In this document: positions 19,277 through 27,609 of the stretch, piece after piece | Layout of the letters: the number at the start of each line of letters is the position of its first letter | How positions within the stretch are numbered: position 1 is the stretch's first letter | Source of the DNA: Shinella zoogloeoides | GTDB lineage: Bacteria; Pseudomonadota; Alphaproteobacteria; Rhizobiales; Rhizobiaceae | Assembly: GCF_033705735.1 (NCBI RefSeq) | Contig: NZ_CP131131.1 | Location: 1,798,001 to 1,862,000 of the forward strand | Reading direction: 5' to 3' | DNA length: 64,000 bases | Position numbers and translations under genes: made by a program | The notes under the pieces: model-generated | Databases searched by the model: none | Told to the model about the DNA's origin: nothing | The model's input: the letters and a program-made list of their open reading frames with translations, nothing else

Positions 19277-20266
19277 TCAGAGAGGGCACTTGTCGTCCGA
19301 CATGTAGTCGTGGACATCGAGCGTGCCGGCGGCGATCTCGTCCTTCGCCTTCCTGGCGGCCGCCTCGACCTCGGGAGTGATCAGGCTGCGGTTATGCTCG
19401 TCCAGCGCCCAGTCGACGCCGTTCTCGGCAAGGCCGAGCGACTGCACGCCGCCGGTGAAGTGGCCTTCCTTGGCATCCTTCAGCGCATTGTAGACCGCGA
19501 CGTCGACGCGCTTGACCATGGAGGTCAGCATGACGCCCGGATGCATGTAGTTCTGGTTGGAATCGACGCCGATGGCGAACTTTCCGGCATCCGCGACCTT
19601 CTGGAGGACACCGATGCCCGTGCCGCCGGCCGCGGCGAAGATGACGTCCGCACCCTGGCCCATCTGGGAGGCCGCGATCTCGCCGCCCTTGACCGGGTCG
19701 TTGAAGGCGGCGTTCGTCGTGCCCGTCATGTTGCGGATGATGTTCGTCGCGCCGCCGGCCGCCGCGCCCTGTGCAAAGCCACAGCCGAACTTGCGGATGA
19801 TCGGGATATCCATGCCGCCGATGAAGCCGACGGCCTTGCTCTTGGAGGAGAGCGCCGCGATCAGGCCGACCACGTAGGACCCCTGCTCTTCCTTGAAGGT
19901 GACGGAGCGGACATTGGGAAGATCGACCACGTCATCGAGCATCACGAAGTCGATGTCGGGGAATTCTTTAGCGACCTTGGCGAGCTGGTCCTTGTAGCCG
20001 AAATTCGTGACGATGACCGGGCTGAAGCCGCGGCTGGCGAAGTTGCGGATGCCCTGCTCCGCCTGGGAATCGGCCTGCGCCTCGAAATCGCGGTAGCTGG
20101 AGCCGGTGTCCGCCTTGAACTTTTCCGCGCCCGTATAGGCCATCTCGTTGAACGACTTGTCGAACTTGCCGCTCGTTCCGTAGACGATCGCCGGGTTGAA
20201 ATCGGCCGCCGCCGCGCCCGCCGTCATCGCCGCCAAGGCGACCGTCACCATCAGATGTTTCAGCAT
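19277..20266 (-). CDS. BMP-family nucleoside-binding protein of an ABC importer
   Basis: A 329-residue periplasmic binding protein of the basic membrane protein (BMP/PnrA) family. A signal peptide spans about residues 1-22 (LMVTVALAAMTAGAAAADF). The family opening FNPAIVYGTSGKFDKSFNEM follows, and later blocks include FAAAGGTGIGVLQKV and the DSNQNY ligand region. The ATG at 20266 is preferred over that at 20272 because the AGGGAGGGGA ribosome-binding site is better spaced for it. It heads an operon with the ATPase, two permeases and a nucleoside hydrolase, so purine or pyrimidine nucleosides are the probable ligands. Confidence 0.88.
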   Translation of the reverse strand: MLKHLMVTVALAAMTAGAAAADFNPAIVYGTSGKFDKSFNEMAYTGAEKFKADTGSSYRDFEAQADSQAEQGIRNFASRGFSPVIVTNFGYKDQLAKVAKEFPDIDFVMLDDVVDLPNVRSVTFKEEQGSYVVGLIAALSSKSKAVGFIGGMDIPIIRKFGCGFAQGAAAGGATNIIRNMTGTTNAAFNDPVKGGEIAASQMGQGADVIFAAAGGTGIGVLQKVADAGKFAIGVDSNQNYMHPGVMLTSMVKRVDVAVYNALKDAKEGHFTGGVQSLGLAENGVDWALDEHNRSLITPEVEAAARKAKDEIAAGTLDVHDYMSDDKCPL

Positions 20267-20377
20267 TGTCATTCCCCTCCCTGGATGCCGGGGCATGCAG
20301 CGCCGGCGAGACCGATCCTAATGTCTATACATATGACGGCCGGACTATTCGCTGTCAACAGAAAACCGGCCGTTTCC

Positions 20378-20417
20378 ACGTTAGTTAAACGTGTATCTAA
20401 GCGCAGGTAAACGTGTA
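20378..20417. promoter_or_regulatory. putative operator repeats before the nucleoside importer operon
   Basis: Upstream of the binding-protein gene lie an inverted repeat ACGTT-5-AACGT (20378-20392) and two direct copies of TAAACGTGTA (20386-20395 and 20408-20417) spaced 22 bp apart, about two helical turns. They are 110-150 bp before the start codon. The arrangement suits a dimeric regulator binding on one face of the helix. The regulator is unknown; the LacI-family gene that starts about 1.2 kb away is one candidate. Confidence 0.4.
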
Positions 20418-20549
20418 CTTTGGCGAAAGCTACTCCGTCAAGGCCTCTCGTAGAGCGGGCTAAATAACGGTGCCTGAATGCAGGTGCGAAACAATTTCAC
20501 AGGTGCCATGACACGGGCACTTGAACGCCATCGGAAGCATCCCGCTCCG

Positions 20550-21545
20550 TCAGGTCGTGGTGCGGCTGACGACCGTGGGCATGATGGTGATGGCCTCGCC
20601 CTTGCGGTCCGGATCCTCGAGGAAATCGATGAGGGCGTTCGTCGCGACGCGGCCGGAATGGGCGATGCGCCGGTCCACGGTCGAGAGCGGATGCTCCAGC
20701 AGCGGAGAGAGGTAAATGTTGTCGAAGCCGATCACCGCGCAATCCTCCGGCACGCGCCGGCCGCGCTCGCGCAGGGCGACCATCGCGCCGATGGCCAGCA
20801 TGTCGTTCATGCAGCAGATCGCCGTGAAATCGGTGCTGTCGATGAGGTCCAGCGTGGCCTGATGGCCGAACCTGTGCTGGAATTCCTTGCAGCGCACCAG
20901 CTCGGGATCGAAGGGAATGCCGGCTTCGGCGAGCGCGTCCCTGTATCCGGAAAGGCGGATCTGCGTGTTCGAGCGATGCGGCGCACCGCTGAGGAAGGCG
21001 ATGCGGGTATGGCCCTTTTCGATCAGATGGCGCGTCGCCTGGAAGGCGCCGCTGCGATAGTCGGTATCGACCGTCGCGACGAGCTGCGCCACCGGGCCGA
21101 TCTCCCGGTCCATGCAGACGACGGGGATGCGCAGGGCATCGAGAAGCTCCGTGTCGGGAATGACGTCGCTGGCGGCGAGCAGGACGCCATCCACGCGGTG
21201 CCCCCCGAAGGAGGTGAGGTGCGCCGTCTCGATCTCCGCTATGCCCTCGGAATTGCAGACGAGGGTCGTGTAGCCGCGCAGGCGCGCGGCGTCGTCGCAG
21301 GCGCGCACCAGCTCCGTGAAATAGGGATTGAGGATATCGGGAACGATGATGCCGATGACATGCGACTTGCGCGTGACGAGCGAGCGCGCCAGCGAATTCG
21401 GCGTGTAGTTCAGTTCACGGGCGAGCGACAGGACCTTCTGGCGCGTCTCGTCCCCGATCACCGAATCCTTCCGGTTCAGGACCTTCGACACCGTCGCGGT
21501 CGAGACCCCGGCCTGTCTCGCAATATCCTTGATCGTAACCGCCAC
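20550..21545 (-). CDS. LacI-family transcriptional regulator
   Basis: A 331-residue repressor. The N-terminal helix-turn-helix is canonical (VTIKDIARQAGVSTATVSKVLN, about residues 3-24), followed by the hinge region (LNYTPNSLARSL) and a periplasmic-binding-protein-like effector domain (VIGIIVPDILNPYFTELV onward). It lies 161 bp downstream of the sugar ABC ATPase gene in the same orientation, so it probably controls the sugar operon at 21.7-28.6 kb; control of the neighbouring nucleoside operon cannot be excluded. A 9-bp inverted repeat sits 48-78 bp before its start. The effector is presumably the imported sugar or a product. Confidence 0.9.
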   Translation of the reverse strand: MAVTIKDIARQAGVSTATVSKVLNRKDSVIGDETRQKVLSLARELNYTPNSLARSLVTRKSHVIGIIVPDILNPYFTELVRACDDAARLRGYTTLVCNSEGIAEIETAHLTSFGGHRVDGVLLAASDVIPDTELLDALRIPVVCMDREIGPVAQLVATVDTDYRSGAFQATRHLIEKGHTRIAFLSGAPHRSNTQIRLSGYRDALAEAGIPFDPELVRCKEFQHRFGHQATLDLIDSTDFTAICCMNDMLAIGAMVALRERGRRVPEDCAVIGFDNIYLSPLLEHPLSTVDRRIAHSGRVATNALIDFLEDPDRKGEAITIMPTVVSRTTT

Positions 21546-21592
21546 GAAACCCCACCATTGCCTGCCCGATGCTCCTGTTATCGGCGCATTGG

Positions 21593-21623
21593 TTCGTGTC
21601 GTCTAGCTTGCCGCCGACACGAA
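21593..21623. promoter_or_regulatory. inverted repeat upstream of the LacI-family gene
   Basis: Perfect 9-bp arms TTCGTGTCG and CGACACGAA are separated by 13 bases, between the sugar ATPase stop and the lacI start. It may be an autoregulatory operator, or a hairpin in the read-through transcript. A second hairpin (ACGGCGC-GTC-GCGCCGT, 21690-21706) directly abuts the ATPase stop. Neither is followed by a U-run. Confidence 0.35.
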
Positions 21624-21706
21624 TGTCCATAGCAGGCTCGCCATGCGGCCGGGCCAGCGGTGAGATGGCGGGAAGGACGCGATGCCCTGACGGCGCGTCG
21701 CGCCGT

Positions 21707-23194
21707 TCAGTGCACCGCGGCGTACATGATGCTCTCGCTCGACGCGTCGATGGGCGAGAACTCCTCCACCACCCGGCCCTGCCTTGCGACGAGGATGCGG
21801 TCGGAGAGGGAGAGGATTTCCGGCAGGTAGGAGGAAATCACCACCACGGCCAGCCCCTCGTCGGCCAGCCGCTGGATGAGCGCGTGGATCTCGGCGACCG
21901 CACCCACGTCGACGCCGCGCGTCGGCTCGTCGAAGATGATGAGCCGCGGCTTCTGAATGAGCGCCTTGCCGATCACCACCTTCTGCTGGTTGCCGCCGGA
22001 AAGCTCGACGACGCGCGCCTCCCCGCCGATGGAGCGGATGGCGAGCCTGTCGGTCCATTCCTCCGCCAGCGCCTTCATCTCCGCCATGGAGACGAAGGGA
22101 AAGCGGTTCTTTCCGGCCGCCAGCAGCCCGGCATAGAGGTTTTCGGCGATCGACATGTTCTCGAAGAAGCCTTCGAGTTTGCGGTCCTCGGTGACATAGA
22201 CGATACCGTCGGCGACCGCCGGGCCGGGCGTCGCATAGCGCACGGGACGGCCTTCATATTCGATGGCGCCGCCGCGCAGGAAATCGCGCTTGAAGACGCC
22301 GGCGACGATCTTGGCCGTCTCGGTGCGACCGGAGCCGACGAGGCCGAAGAGGCCCGTCACCTGCCCGGCGAAGACGGAGAAGGACGTGTTGCGGACGAGC
22401 GCGCCCATCGAGACGTCCTCGACCGAAAGCACGCGCTGTCCGGCCGGACGGGTCTTGGTGCGCGGCGCAAACTCGGTGGCGAGCTCGCGGCCGACCATCG
22501 CCTGCACGATGCGTGCCTGCGTCAGGTCGCCGGCCTTTTCCGTCAGCACCCTTCTGCCGTCGCGCATGACGGTGATGCGGTCGGACATCTGCAGCGCCTC
22601 TTCCAGCGCGTGGGTGATGAAGATGATCGCGACGCCCCGGGCGCGCAGGCGGTCGATCAGCGAGAAGAAATGCCGCCGCTCCTCGGGCGTCAGCGTCGCC
22701 GTCGGCTCGTCGAAGATGATGACCTTGGCATTCAGCCGCACCGCGCGGGCGATCTCGACCATCTGCCGCTTGGCGGCTCCGAGGCTGGAGACCAGCGCCG
22801 TCGGGTCCACGGTGAAGTTCAGCGATTGCAGGAACTGCTGCGCCGCGATGGTGATGCCGCGCAGGCGGTTGAACGCCTTTTCATGGCCGAGGAACAGGTT
22901 CTGCGCCACGGTCATCGAGGGCACGAGGCTGGTTTCCTGATAGACCATGGCGATGCCGCGGCGCAGCGCCTCCGCCGGCCCTTCGGCCCGCAGCGGCTCT
23001 CCCTGATAGAGGATTTCGCCGCCTTCGGGCGGATAGACGCCGGCCAGAAGCTTGCTGAAGGTGGACTTGCCCGCCCCGTTCTCGCCGAGCAGGGCGTGGA
23101 CTTCGCCCGCCTCGAGCGTGAAATCCACCGCATCCACCGCGACATTGCCGTGGAAGGCCTTGGTCAGCGCGCGCGCCTCGAGGATTGCTGTCAT
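21707..23194 (-). CDS. sugar ABC transporter ATP-binding protein (double NBD)
   Basis: A 495-residue RbsA/MglA-type ATPase. The ATG at 23194 overlaps the stop of the propeller gene (ATGA) and is where the ABC domain begins (TAILEARALTKAFHG). NBD1 has GENGAGKST, signature SLGAAKRQMVEIARA and Walker B VIIFDEPTATLT. NBD2 has GLVGSGRTET in place of a strict Walker A, then LSGGNQQK and LIIFDEPTRGVD. It powers the permease encoded at 27.6 kb and the permease-propeller fusion at 24.3 kb. It is the last transport gene before the LacI regulator. Confidence 0.9.
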   Translation of the reverse strand: MTAILEARALTKAFHGNVAVDAVDFTLEAGEVHALLGENGAGKSTFSKLLAGVYPPEGGEILYQGEPLRAEGPAEALRRGIAMVYQETSLVPSMTVAQNLFLGHEKAFNRLRGITIAAQQFLQSLNFTVDPTALVSSLGAAKRQMVEIARAVRLNAKVIIFDEPTATLTPEERRHFFSLIDRLRARGVAIIFITHALEEALQMSDRITVMRDGRRVLTEKAGDLTQARIVQAMVGRELATEFAPRTKTRPAGQRVLSVEDVSMGALVRNTSFSVFAGQVTGLFGLVGSGRTETAKIVAGVFKRDFLRGGAIEYEGRPVRYATPGPAVADGIVYVTEDRKLEGFFENMSIAENLYAGLLAAGKNRFPFVSMAEMKALAEEWTDRLAIRSIGGEARVVELSGGNQQKVVIGKALIQKPRLIIFDEPTRGVDVGAVAEIHALIQRLADEGLAVVVISSYLPEILSLSDRILVARQGRVVEEFSPIDASSESIMYAAVH

Positions 23195-24258
23195 GGCTGG
23201 GCCTCCCGGCTCGGGATATCGACGATCTCGCCCGCCCCTTTCAGCGCGACCAGCCGCGCCTGCGGCAGGTCCAGCACAGAGACCGCGCCGTGGCGCTGGC
23301 CGTCCGCGCGCGAATGCAGGCTGGCGAGCGGGCGGAACGCCGCGTCCAGCCGGGCGACGAGGCCATAGGACCGCGCCGGCGCCCAGGGCTTGCGCACGCC
23401 CATCGTGCGTACCCCGCCGCGCTGCAGGGGCTCCAGGAAACTCTCGCCCGAGCGCAGCGCGGGGGCGATCCAGTAATCCTGCGGCACGGTGGCGATCATG
23501 TCGGCGCGGAAGCGATCCTCGCGCAGCACGAGCTCGATCAGCCGGTTGCGCGGGGCGAAGACCGGCAGCCACCAGCCGCCCGCTCGCGCCGGCGAAAGCC
23601 GGCCCGGATAGCCGGGGATGCGGTCGAGGACGGTACGCGGCCGGCCGCCGAGGGCGACGAGCCGATGGGCGAAAGCCTCGGCCACCACCGGCGCGCCAGC
23701 CTCATCGCGCGCCAGCCCGGTCGGGAAGGCGAGCCCGCCCGCGATCCGCTCCGCCTTGCCGCCGGCAAGGTCGAGCCGCCAGACGGCGCCGTCGCGGCGC
23801 TTGCGCATCAGCGCCGGCACCCATTCCGTGGCGGCATGGCTGGCCGAGCCCTGCGCGACCAGCAAAGTGCCATCATCGTTCGCCAGCAGCGCCGTCGCCG
23901 AGACGGCGGCGGGAAAGGCTTGGCGCAGATCCCGGCTTGCGCCATCGCGCCGAAGGATCAGGCCGCCATCTGCCAGCGCCACGACGAGCCCGCCGCCCGG
24001 CAGGGCCGAAAGCGCGGTGATGGGCGCGGCGAAGGTCTCGGCCGGTTTGGCCTTCTCGTCCTCCAGCCGGTAGAGCACGGGGCCGCCGGTCAGCCAGATC
24101 GTTCCCTCGCTGTCCTCTGCGAGATTGTCGGCCTCCGGCAGCGCGGCAACGTGCGCCGCCGTTTCCAGTTGCGTGTTCGGTTTCCATGCGCCGTCATAGG
24201 GCGGGATGGTGACGGCTTCGCCGCGGAACGGGTCGAGCAGGCGGTCGAGGAGCGTCAT
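23191..24258 (-). CDS. SMP-30/strictosidine synthase-like beta-propeller protein
   Basis: A 355-residue protein that resembles the six-bladed propellers of the SMP-30/gluconolactonase and strictosidine synthase-like families. Blade-like repeats are visible (DNLAEDSEGTIWLTGGP, AFPTGLARDEAGAPVVAE, RIPGYPGRLSPARAGGWWL). No signal peptide is seen, so a cytoplasmic location is likely. The ATG at 24258 overlaps the stop of the upstream fusion gene and its own stop overlaps the ATPase start, so it is embedded in the sugar importer operon. Related enzymes hydrolyse sugar lactones or other esters; here the metal-site residues are less clear than in the fusion protein. Activity is inferred, and it may be a divergent partner of the fused propeller. 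Confidence 0.7.
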   Translation of the reverse strand: MTLLDRLLDPFRGEAVTIPPYDGAWKPNTQLETAAHVAALPEADNLAEDSEGTIWLTGGPVLYRLEDEKAKPAETFAAPITALSALPGGGLVVALADGGLILRRDGASRDLRQAFPAAVSATALLANDDGTLLVAQGSASHAATEWVPALMRKRRDGAVWRLDLAGGKAERIAGGLAFPTGLARDEAGAPVVAEAFAHRLVALGGRPRTVLDRIPGYPGRLSPARAGGWWLPVFAPRNRLIELVLREDRFRADMIATVPQDYWIAPALRSGESFLEPLQRGGVRTMGVRKPWAPARSYGLVARLDAAFRPLASLHSRADGQRHGAVSVLDLPQARLVALKGAGEIVDIPSREAQP

Positions 24259-26393
24259 GCCCTGTCTCCCCAGTAGGAATTCCAGCTCGTCCAGTCCGGA
24301 TCGGCATCTGGCAGGCGAATGCGGCCGATGCGGTTGTTGAGGATGCCGCCGATATACAGCCAGCCCTTGTGCTCGCGCATGGACGTGACCATCGGATGAG
24401 CCGCGCCGCCGAGATCGCCGAGGGTCGCGACGATGGCGCCCGTCTCGTCGAACTTCACAACGCCGCCGGTGTTGATGTTCGGGAAGAGCCAGTCGTCCTG
24501 CGGCAGGTTGCGTGTCATGCGCTTGCGCATGGCGGGGTGGCGGAGCGCCAGGTCGAAGCTCGGCGTGCGCATGCCGAGCCATGCCATCCAGTAGGTGCCG
24601 TCCGAGGCGCGGTTGATGTTGTCGGGATAGCCGGGCATGTCGCGGATCATCGTTTCGAGCTGGCCTTCCTTCGGCCCGGCGATCCAGTAGCGGTGCACCG
24701 AGCAGGCCCAGCTTTCGGCGATCAGCAGCGACTGGCCGTCATGGGAGAGGCAGACGCCGTTGGCATAGCGCAGGTTCTTCAGCACCGTGCGCGTCCTGCC
24801 GGTCTTCGGGTCATGGACAAGGAGGCGGCCGGTCGGCCGGCTCTCGATGGAATCCAGCGCCCAGTCATGGGCATCGTAGCGCGTGGTGGAATCGGTGAAC
24901 CAGATGCGCCCGTCCGGGCCGATGTCGCAGTCGTTCGGATCGCGCAGGCGCGCATCGTCGACGACAGAGAAGAGCGAGCGCCGCGTTTCGGTGGAAAGCT
25001 CGCGCACCCCGCCGTCCTTCGCCACGCCGTAAAGGCCCATGGCGCCGACGCAGGAGACGATCTGCCCGTCGCGGGCCATGGCGAGGCCGAGCGGAAAGCC
25101 GCCGATATGGGCGAACACTTCGGAACGGGTATAGTCCGGCGCGAACCAGCGCACGATCTCGCCATGGCGCGTGCCGGCATAGAGATTGTCGTCGGCGTCG
25201 AGGATCACGTCCTCGGGCCCCTCCACCGTGCCGAGCGCGATGGGCTCGGCCGAGGCCAGCGCATCGTTCAGCGCATAGGCCGTGCCGGAACCCGGCAGCG
25301 CCGACTGGGCGGGCTGCATGGCATGGTGCAGCGGGGCGACATAGACTTCCGACAGCACCTTGTGACGGTTCTTCAGCCAGCGCACGTCGAGAACGATGGC
25401 GGCCGCCAGCAGCAGCCCGACGATGAGCTGGCTGGTGCCGGTGCCCGCGCCCATGCGGATGAGGCCGTTGGTGATGAGCAGCACGACGATGGCGCCCATC
25501 AGCCCCTTGGCGATGGAGCCGCGCCCGCCGCCAAGGCTGTTGCCGCCGACGACGGCGGCGGTGAGGGCGGCAAGCTCCAGACCGAGCCCCGTTCCCGGGC
25601 CGACGCCCGAAAGGCGCGCGGCGAAGAGGAAGCCGGCGAGGCCGCAGGCAGCCCCCGAGATGACATAGGTGAGGAAGATCGTGCGGCGCACGTTGATGCC
25701 GACATTGAAGGCCGAACGGCGCGCGCCGCCGACGGCGGTAAAGTGCCAGCCGATGCGGGACCGGCTCATCACCAGATGGGCGATCAGCGCGAAGGCGAGC
25801 GCGATCAGCGCGCTGATCGGCTGGCCCCAGACCGCGCCCATGCCGATATGGTCGAACGTGTCGTTGAATACCGGCGAGCTCTGGATGCGGGCGCCCCATG
25901 TGGTGATCAGGATGTCGTAGATCGAGCGGCCGATGATGAGCGTGACCAACGTGGTCAGGAAGGCGCGCAGGCGCAGATAGCCGACGAGAAAGCCGTTGAG
26001 CGCGCCGAACAGCGCGCCGGCCCCGAGCGCGGCGAGGAAGGCCAGCCACACCGGCCCCTCGGCGATATAGATGACGGCGAGGGTCGCGAACGCGCCCAAC
26101 GCGAAGATGGAGCCGACGGAAAGATCGATGCCGCCGCCGATGATGACGACCGTGAGGCCGAGCACGACGATCAGGAACTCGCCGAGCTGGCGGGTGGTGT
26201 CGAGGAGGCTCGACGGCGCGAAGAAGCCCGGCAGGAGAATGCCGAAGGCGGCCACCACCACGACGAGGAAGGCGAAGGGCACGAGATTGTCGGCCCAGCT
26301 CTTCGACAGGATTTCACCCAGCAGGTGATCGGGCACCTTGTTGTAGCGCAGGCGGGTCAGTCTTTCACGAAGCGTCATTCGGGCCGGTTCCAT
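24255..26393 (-). CDS. ABC sugar permease fused to a strictosidine synthase/SMP-30-like propeller
   Basis: A single 712-residue frame with two different halves. Residues 1-340 are a complete RbsC-type permease (IIGGGIDLSVGSIFALG near 84-100; GGNSLGGGRGSIAKG near 283-297). After a linker of about 45 residues, residues 386-700 form a six-bladed propeller with strictosidine synthase-like blocks: GTVEGPEDVILDADDNLYAG, RDPNDCDIGPDGRIWFTDS, TGRLLVHDPKTG, LRYANGVCLSHDG and DMPGYPDNINRASDGTYW. The Glu, Asn and Asp positions expected for the metal site appear to be kept. In RbsC-type permeases the C-terminus is thought to face the cytoplasm, so the propeller may act on substrate as it enters. The start at 26393 lacks a clear ribosome-binding site; the ATG at 26378 is an alternative. 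No frameshift is needed to join the halves. Confidence 0.85.
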   Translation of the reverse strand: MEPARMTLRERLTRLRYNKVPDHLLGEILSKSWADNLVPFAFLVVVVAAFGILLPGFFAPSSLLDTTRQLGEFLIVVLGLTVVIIGGGIDLSVGSIFALGAFATLAVIYIAEGPVWLAFLAALGAGALFGALNGFLVGYLRLRAFLTTLVTLIIGRSIYDILITTWGARIQSSPVFNDTFDHIGMGAVWGQPISALIALAFALIAHLVMSRSRIGWHFTAVGGARRSAFNVGINVRRTIFLTYVISGAACGLAGFLFAARLSGVGPGTGLGLELAALTAAVVGGNSLGGGRGSIAKGLMGAIVVLLITNGLIRMGAGTGTSQLIVGLLLAAAIVLDVRWLKNRHKVLSEVYVAPLHHAMQPAQSALPGSGTAYALNDALASAEPIALGTVEGPEDVILDADDNLYAGTRHGEIVRWFAPDYTRSEVFAHIGGFPLGLAMARDGQIVSCVGAMGLYGVAKDGGVRELSTETRRSLFSVVDDARLRDPNDCDIGPDGRIWFTDSTTRYDAHDWALDSIESRPTGRLLVHDPKTGRTRTVLKNLRYANGVCLSHDGQSLLIAESWACSVHRYWIAGPKEGQLETMIRDMPGYPDNINRASDGTYWMAWLGMRTPSFDLALRHPAMRKRMTRNLPQDDWLFPNINTGGVVKFDETGAIVATLGDLGGAAHPMVTSMREHKGWLYIGGILNNRIGRIRLPDADPDWTSWNSYWGDRA

Positions 26394-26399
26394 GGGGGT

Positions 26400-26430
26400 G
26401 GAGGAGGCGGGCCGCTGGCCGGCCTCCTCC
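26400..26430 (-). other. intercistronic stem-loop behind the sugar-binding protein gene
   Basis: Nine-base arms GGAGGAGGC and GCCTCCTCC enclose a 13-base loop that can itself pair (GGCC-gct-GGCC region). It lies between the binding-protein stop and the start of the permease-propeller gene. It probably raises binding-protein mRNA relative to downstream messages. It also sequesters the area where a ribosome-binding site for the fusion gene would be expected. Confidence 0.6.
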
Positions 26431-26439
26431 CTGTCTTCA

Positions 26440-27468
26440 TTACTTCTTGGCGGCGGCCTCGATGGCGGCCTGGCTCCAGCACGTATCCGGCGTCAGGTCT
26501 TTCTTCGAACGGGCGATCTCATGCGTATAGAGATAGTTCTTGCTGTCGCCCGGCTTGATGCCGCTCTGGAGCAGGATCTTGATGGCGGCCACGACGTCCT
26601 GCGACTGGCGCGGCAGCTCGCTCGTCACGATGGCGCCGAAGGTGCCGTCCTCGATGAGCTTGCAATCGATCGCTTCGCCCGAGCCCGTCGTGGCGAGGAA
26701 GATCTTGTCCTTGAGGCCGGCATCGCGGATCGCCGAGGCGGTGCCCTGCGCCGTCGCATCCCAGAAATCGACGATGCCGCAGACGTCCGGGTGCTGCTGC
26801 AGGATGGTGGCGGCGGCGTTGCGCGCCGTCGTCGCATCCCAGTTGGAATCCGCGGTGCCCGCGACCGTCCAGCCCGGATTGCGCTCCAGCACGGCCTGTA
26901 CGCCGGCCCACTGGTCTAGGCTCGACGAATTCACCTGGTCGCCCTGGATGACGGCGATCTTCTTGGAGGAGCTTTCACCGCAATGGTCGATGACGGCCTG
27001 CGTCTCCAGTTCGCCGAGGCGCTTCCAGTCCGAGCCGGCGAAGACGTCGGAGGCGTAGTTCGACGGGTTGTCGAGCTGCACGACGAAGATGCCGGCTTCC
27101 TGCGCGCGCTTGAAGAGGCGCGAATAGGAGTTGAGGTCCGGCGTCTGGACGATCAGCACGTCGGGCTTTTCGGCCGAGGAGATCAGGTCGGTGATCGCCT
27201 GCGCGCCGGCATCGACGCTCCAGTTGGGGTCGCGCGTTTCCCAGATGCCGCCGAACTGCTTGACTTCCTCGCCGATGAAGTGGTTCCAGCCCTGCGCGAG
27301 GTCGAAGCCCATGGTCATGGGCACCATCACCACGCGCTTGCCTTCCAGCGCCGAGCGATAGGCTTCGGGGCCGGGATTGGTTTCCTGCGCCTGTGCGCCG
27401 ATGGCGGCGCCCGCAAGGCAGGCCCCCGCCAGGACGACGCGCCGGAGTGTCTTTCTCAGATTGCTCAT
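26440..27468 (-). CDS. sugar ABC transporter substrate-binding protein (Peripla_BP_4 type)
   Basis: A 342-residue periplasmic binding protein with a Sec signal (about residues 1-28, ending IGAQAQE). The mature part shows the two-lobed class I pattern: VVMVPMTMGFDLAQGWN, KPDVLIVQTPDLNSYSRLFKRA, KKIAVIQGDQVNSS, DVCGIVDFWDATAQG and FLATTGSGEAIDCKLIEDG. GGAGG lies 9 bases before the ATG at 27468. It is encoded between the two permease genes of the system. Its ligand is unknown; the adjacent propeller proteins hint at a lactone or another sugar derivative, which is inference only. Confidence 0.88.
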   Translation of the reverse strand: MSNLRKTLRRVVLAGACLAGAAIGAQAQETNPGPEAYRSALEGKRVVMVPMTMGFDLAQGWNHFIGEEVKQFGGIWETRDPNWSVDAGAQAITDLISSAEKPDVLIVQTPDLNSYSRLFKRAQEAGIFVVQLDNPSNYASDVFAGSDWKRLGELETQAVIDHCGESSSKKIAVIQGDQVNSSSLDQWAGVQAVLERNPGWTVAGTADSNWDATTARNAAATILQQHPDVCGIVDFWDATAQGTASAIRDAGLKDKIFLATTGSGEAIDCKLIEDGTFGAIVTSELPRQSQDVVAAIKILLQSGIKPGDSKNYLYTHEIARSKKDLTPDTCWSQAAIEAAAKK

Positions 27469-27609
27469 GTCATGCCTCCGCTAGGATGCGCCCCTCTCCG
27501 GGCCGCGATTGTTGCCATTGTTCACGGGCATCGGGCCACGCGACCCTCCGCCCAGAGTTCTTCCGCATTTCCGAACGCAAAACCGCTGCGCACTTTTGCT
27601 GGAAATGCT

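Noticed and set aside
24369..26558. A 729-residue plus-strand frame opposite the permease-propeller fusion
   Set aside because: It is antisense with no recognisable domain. The fusion itself is supported by strong motifs in both halves.
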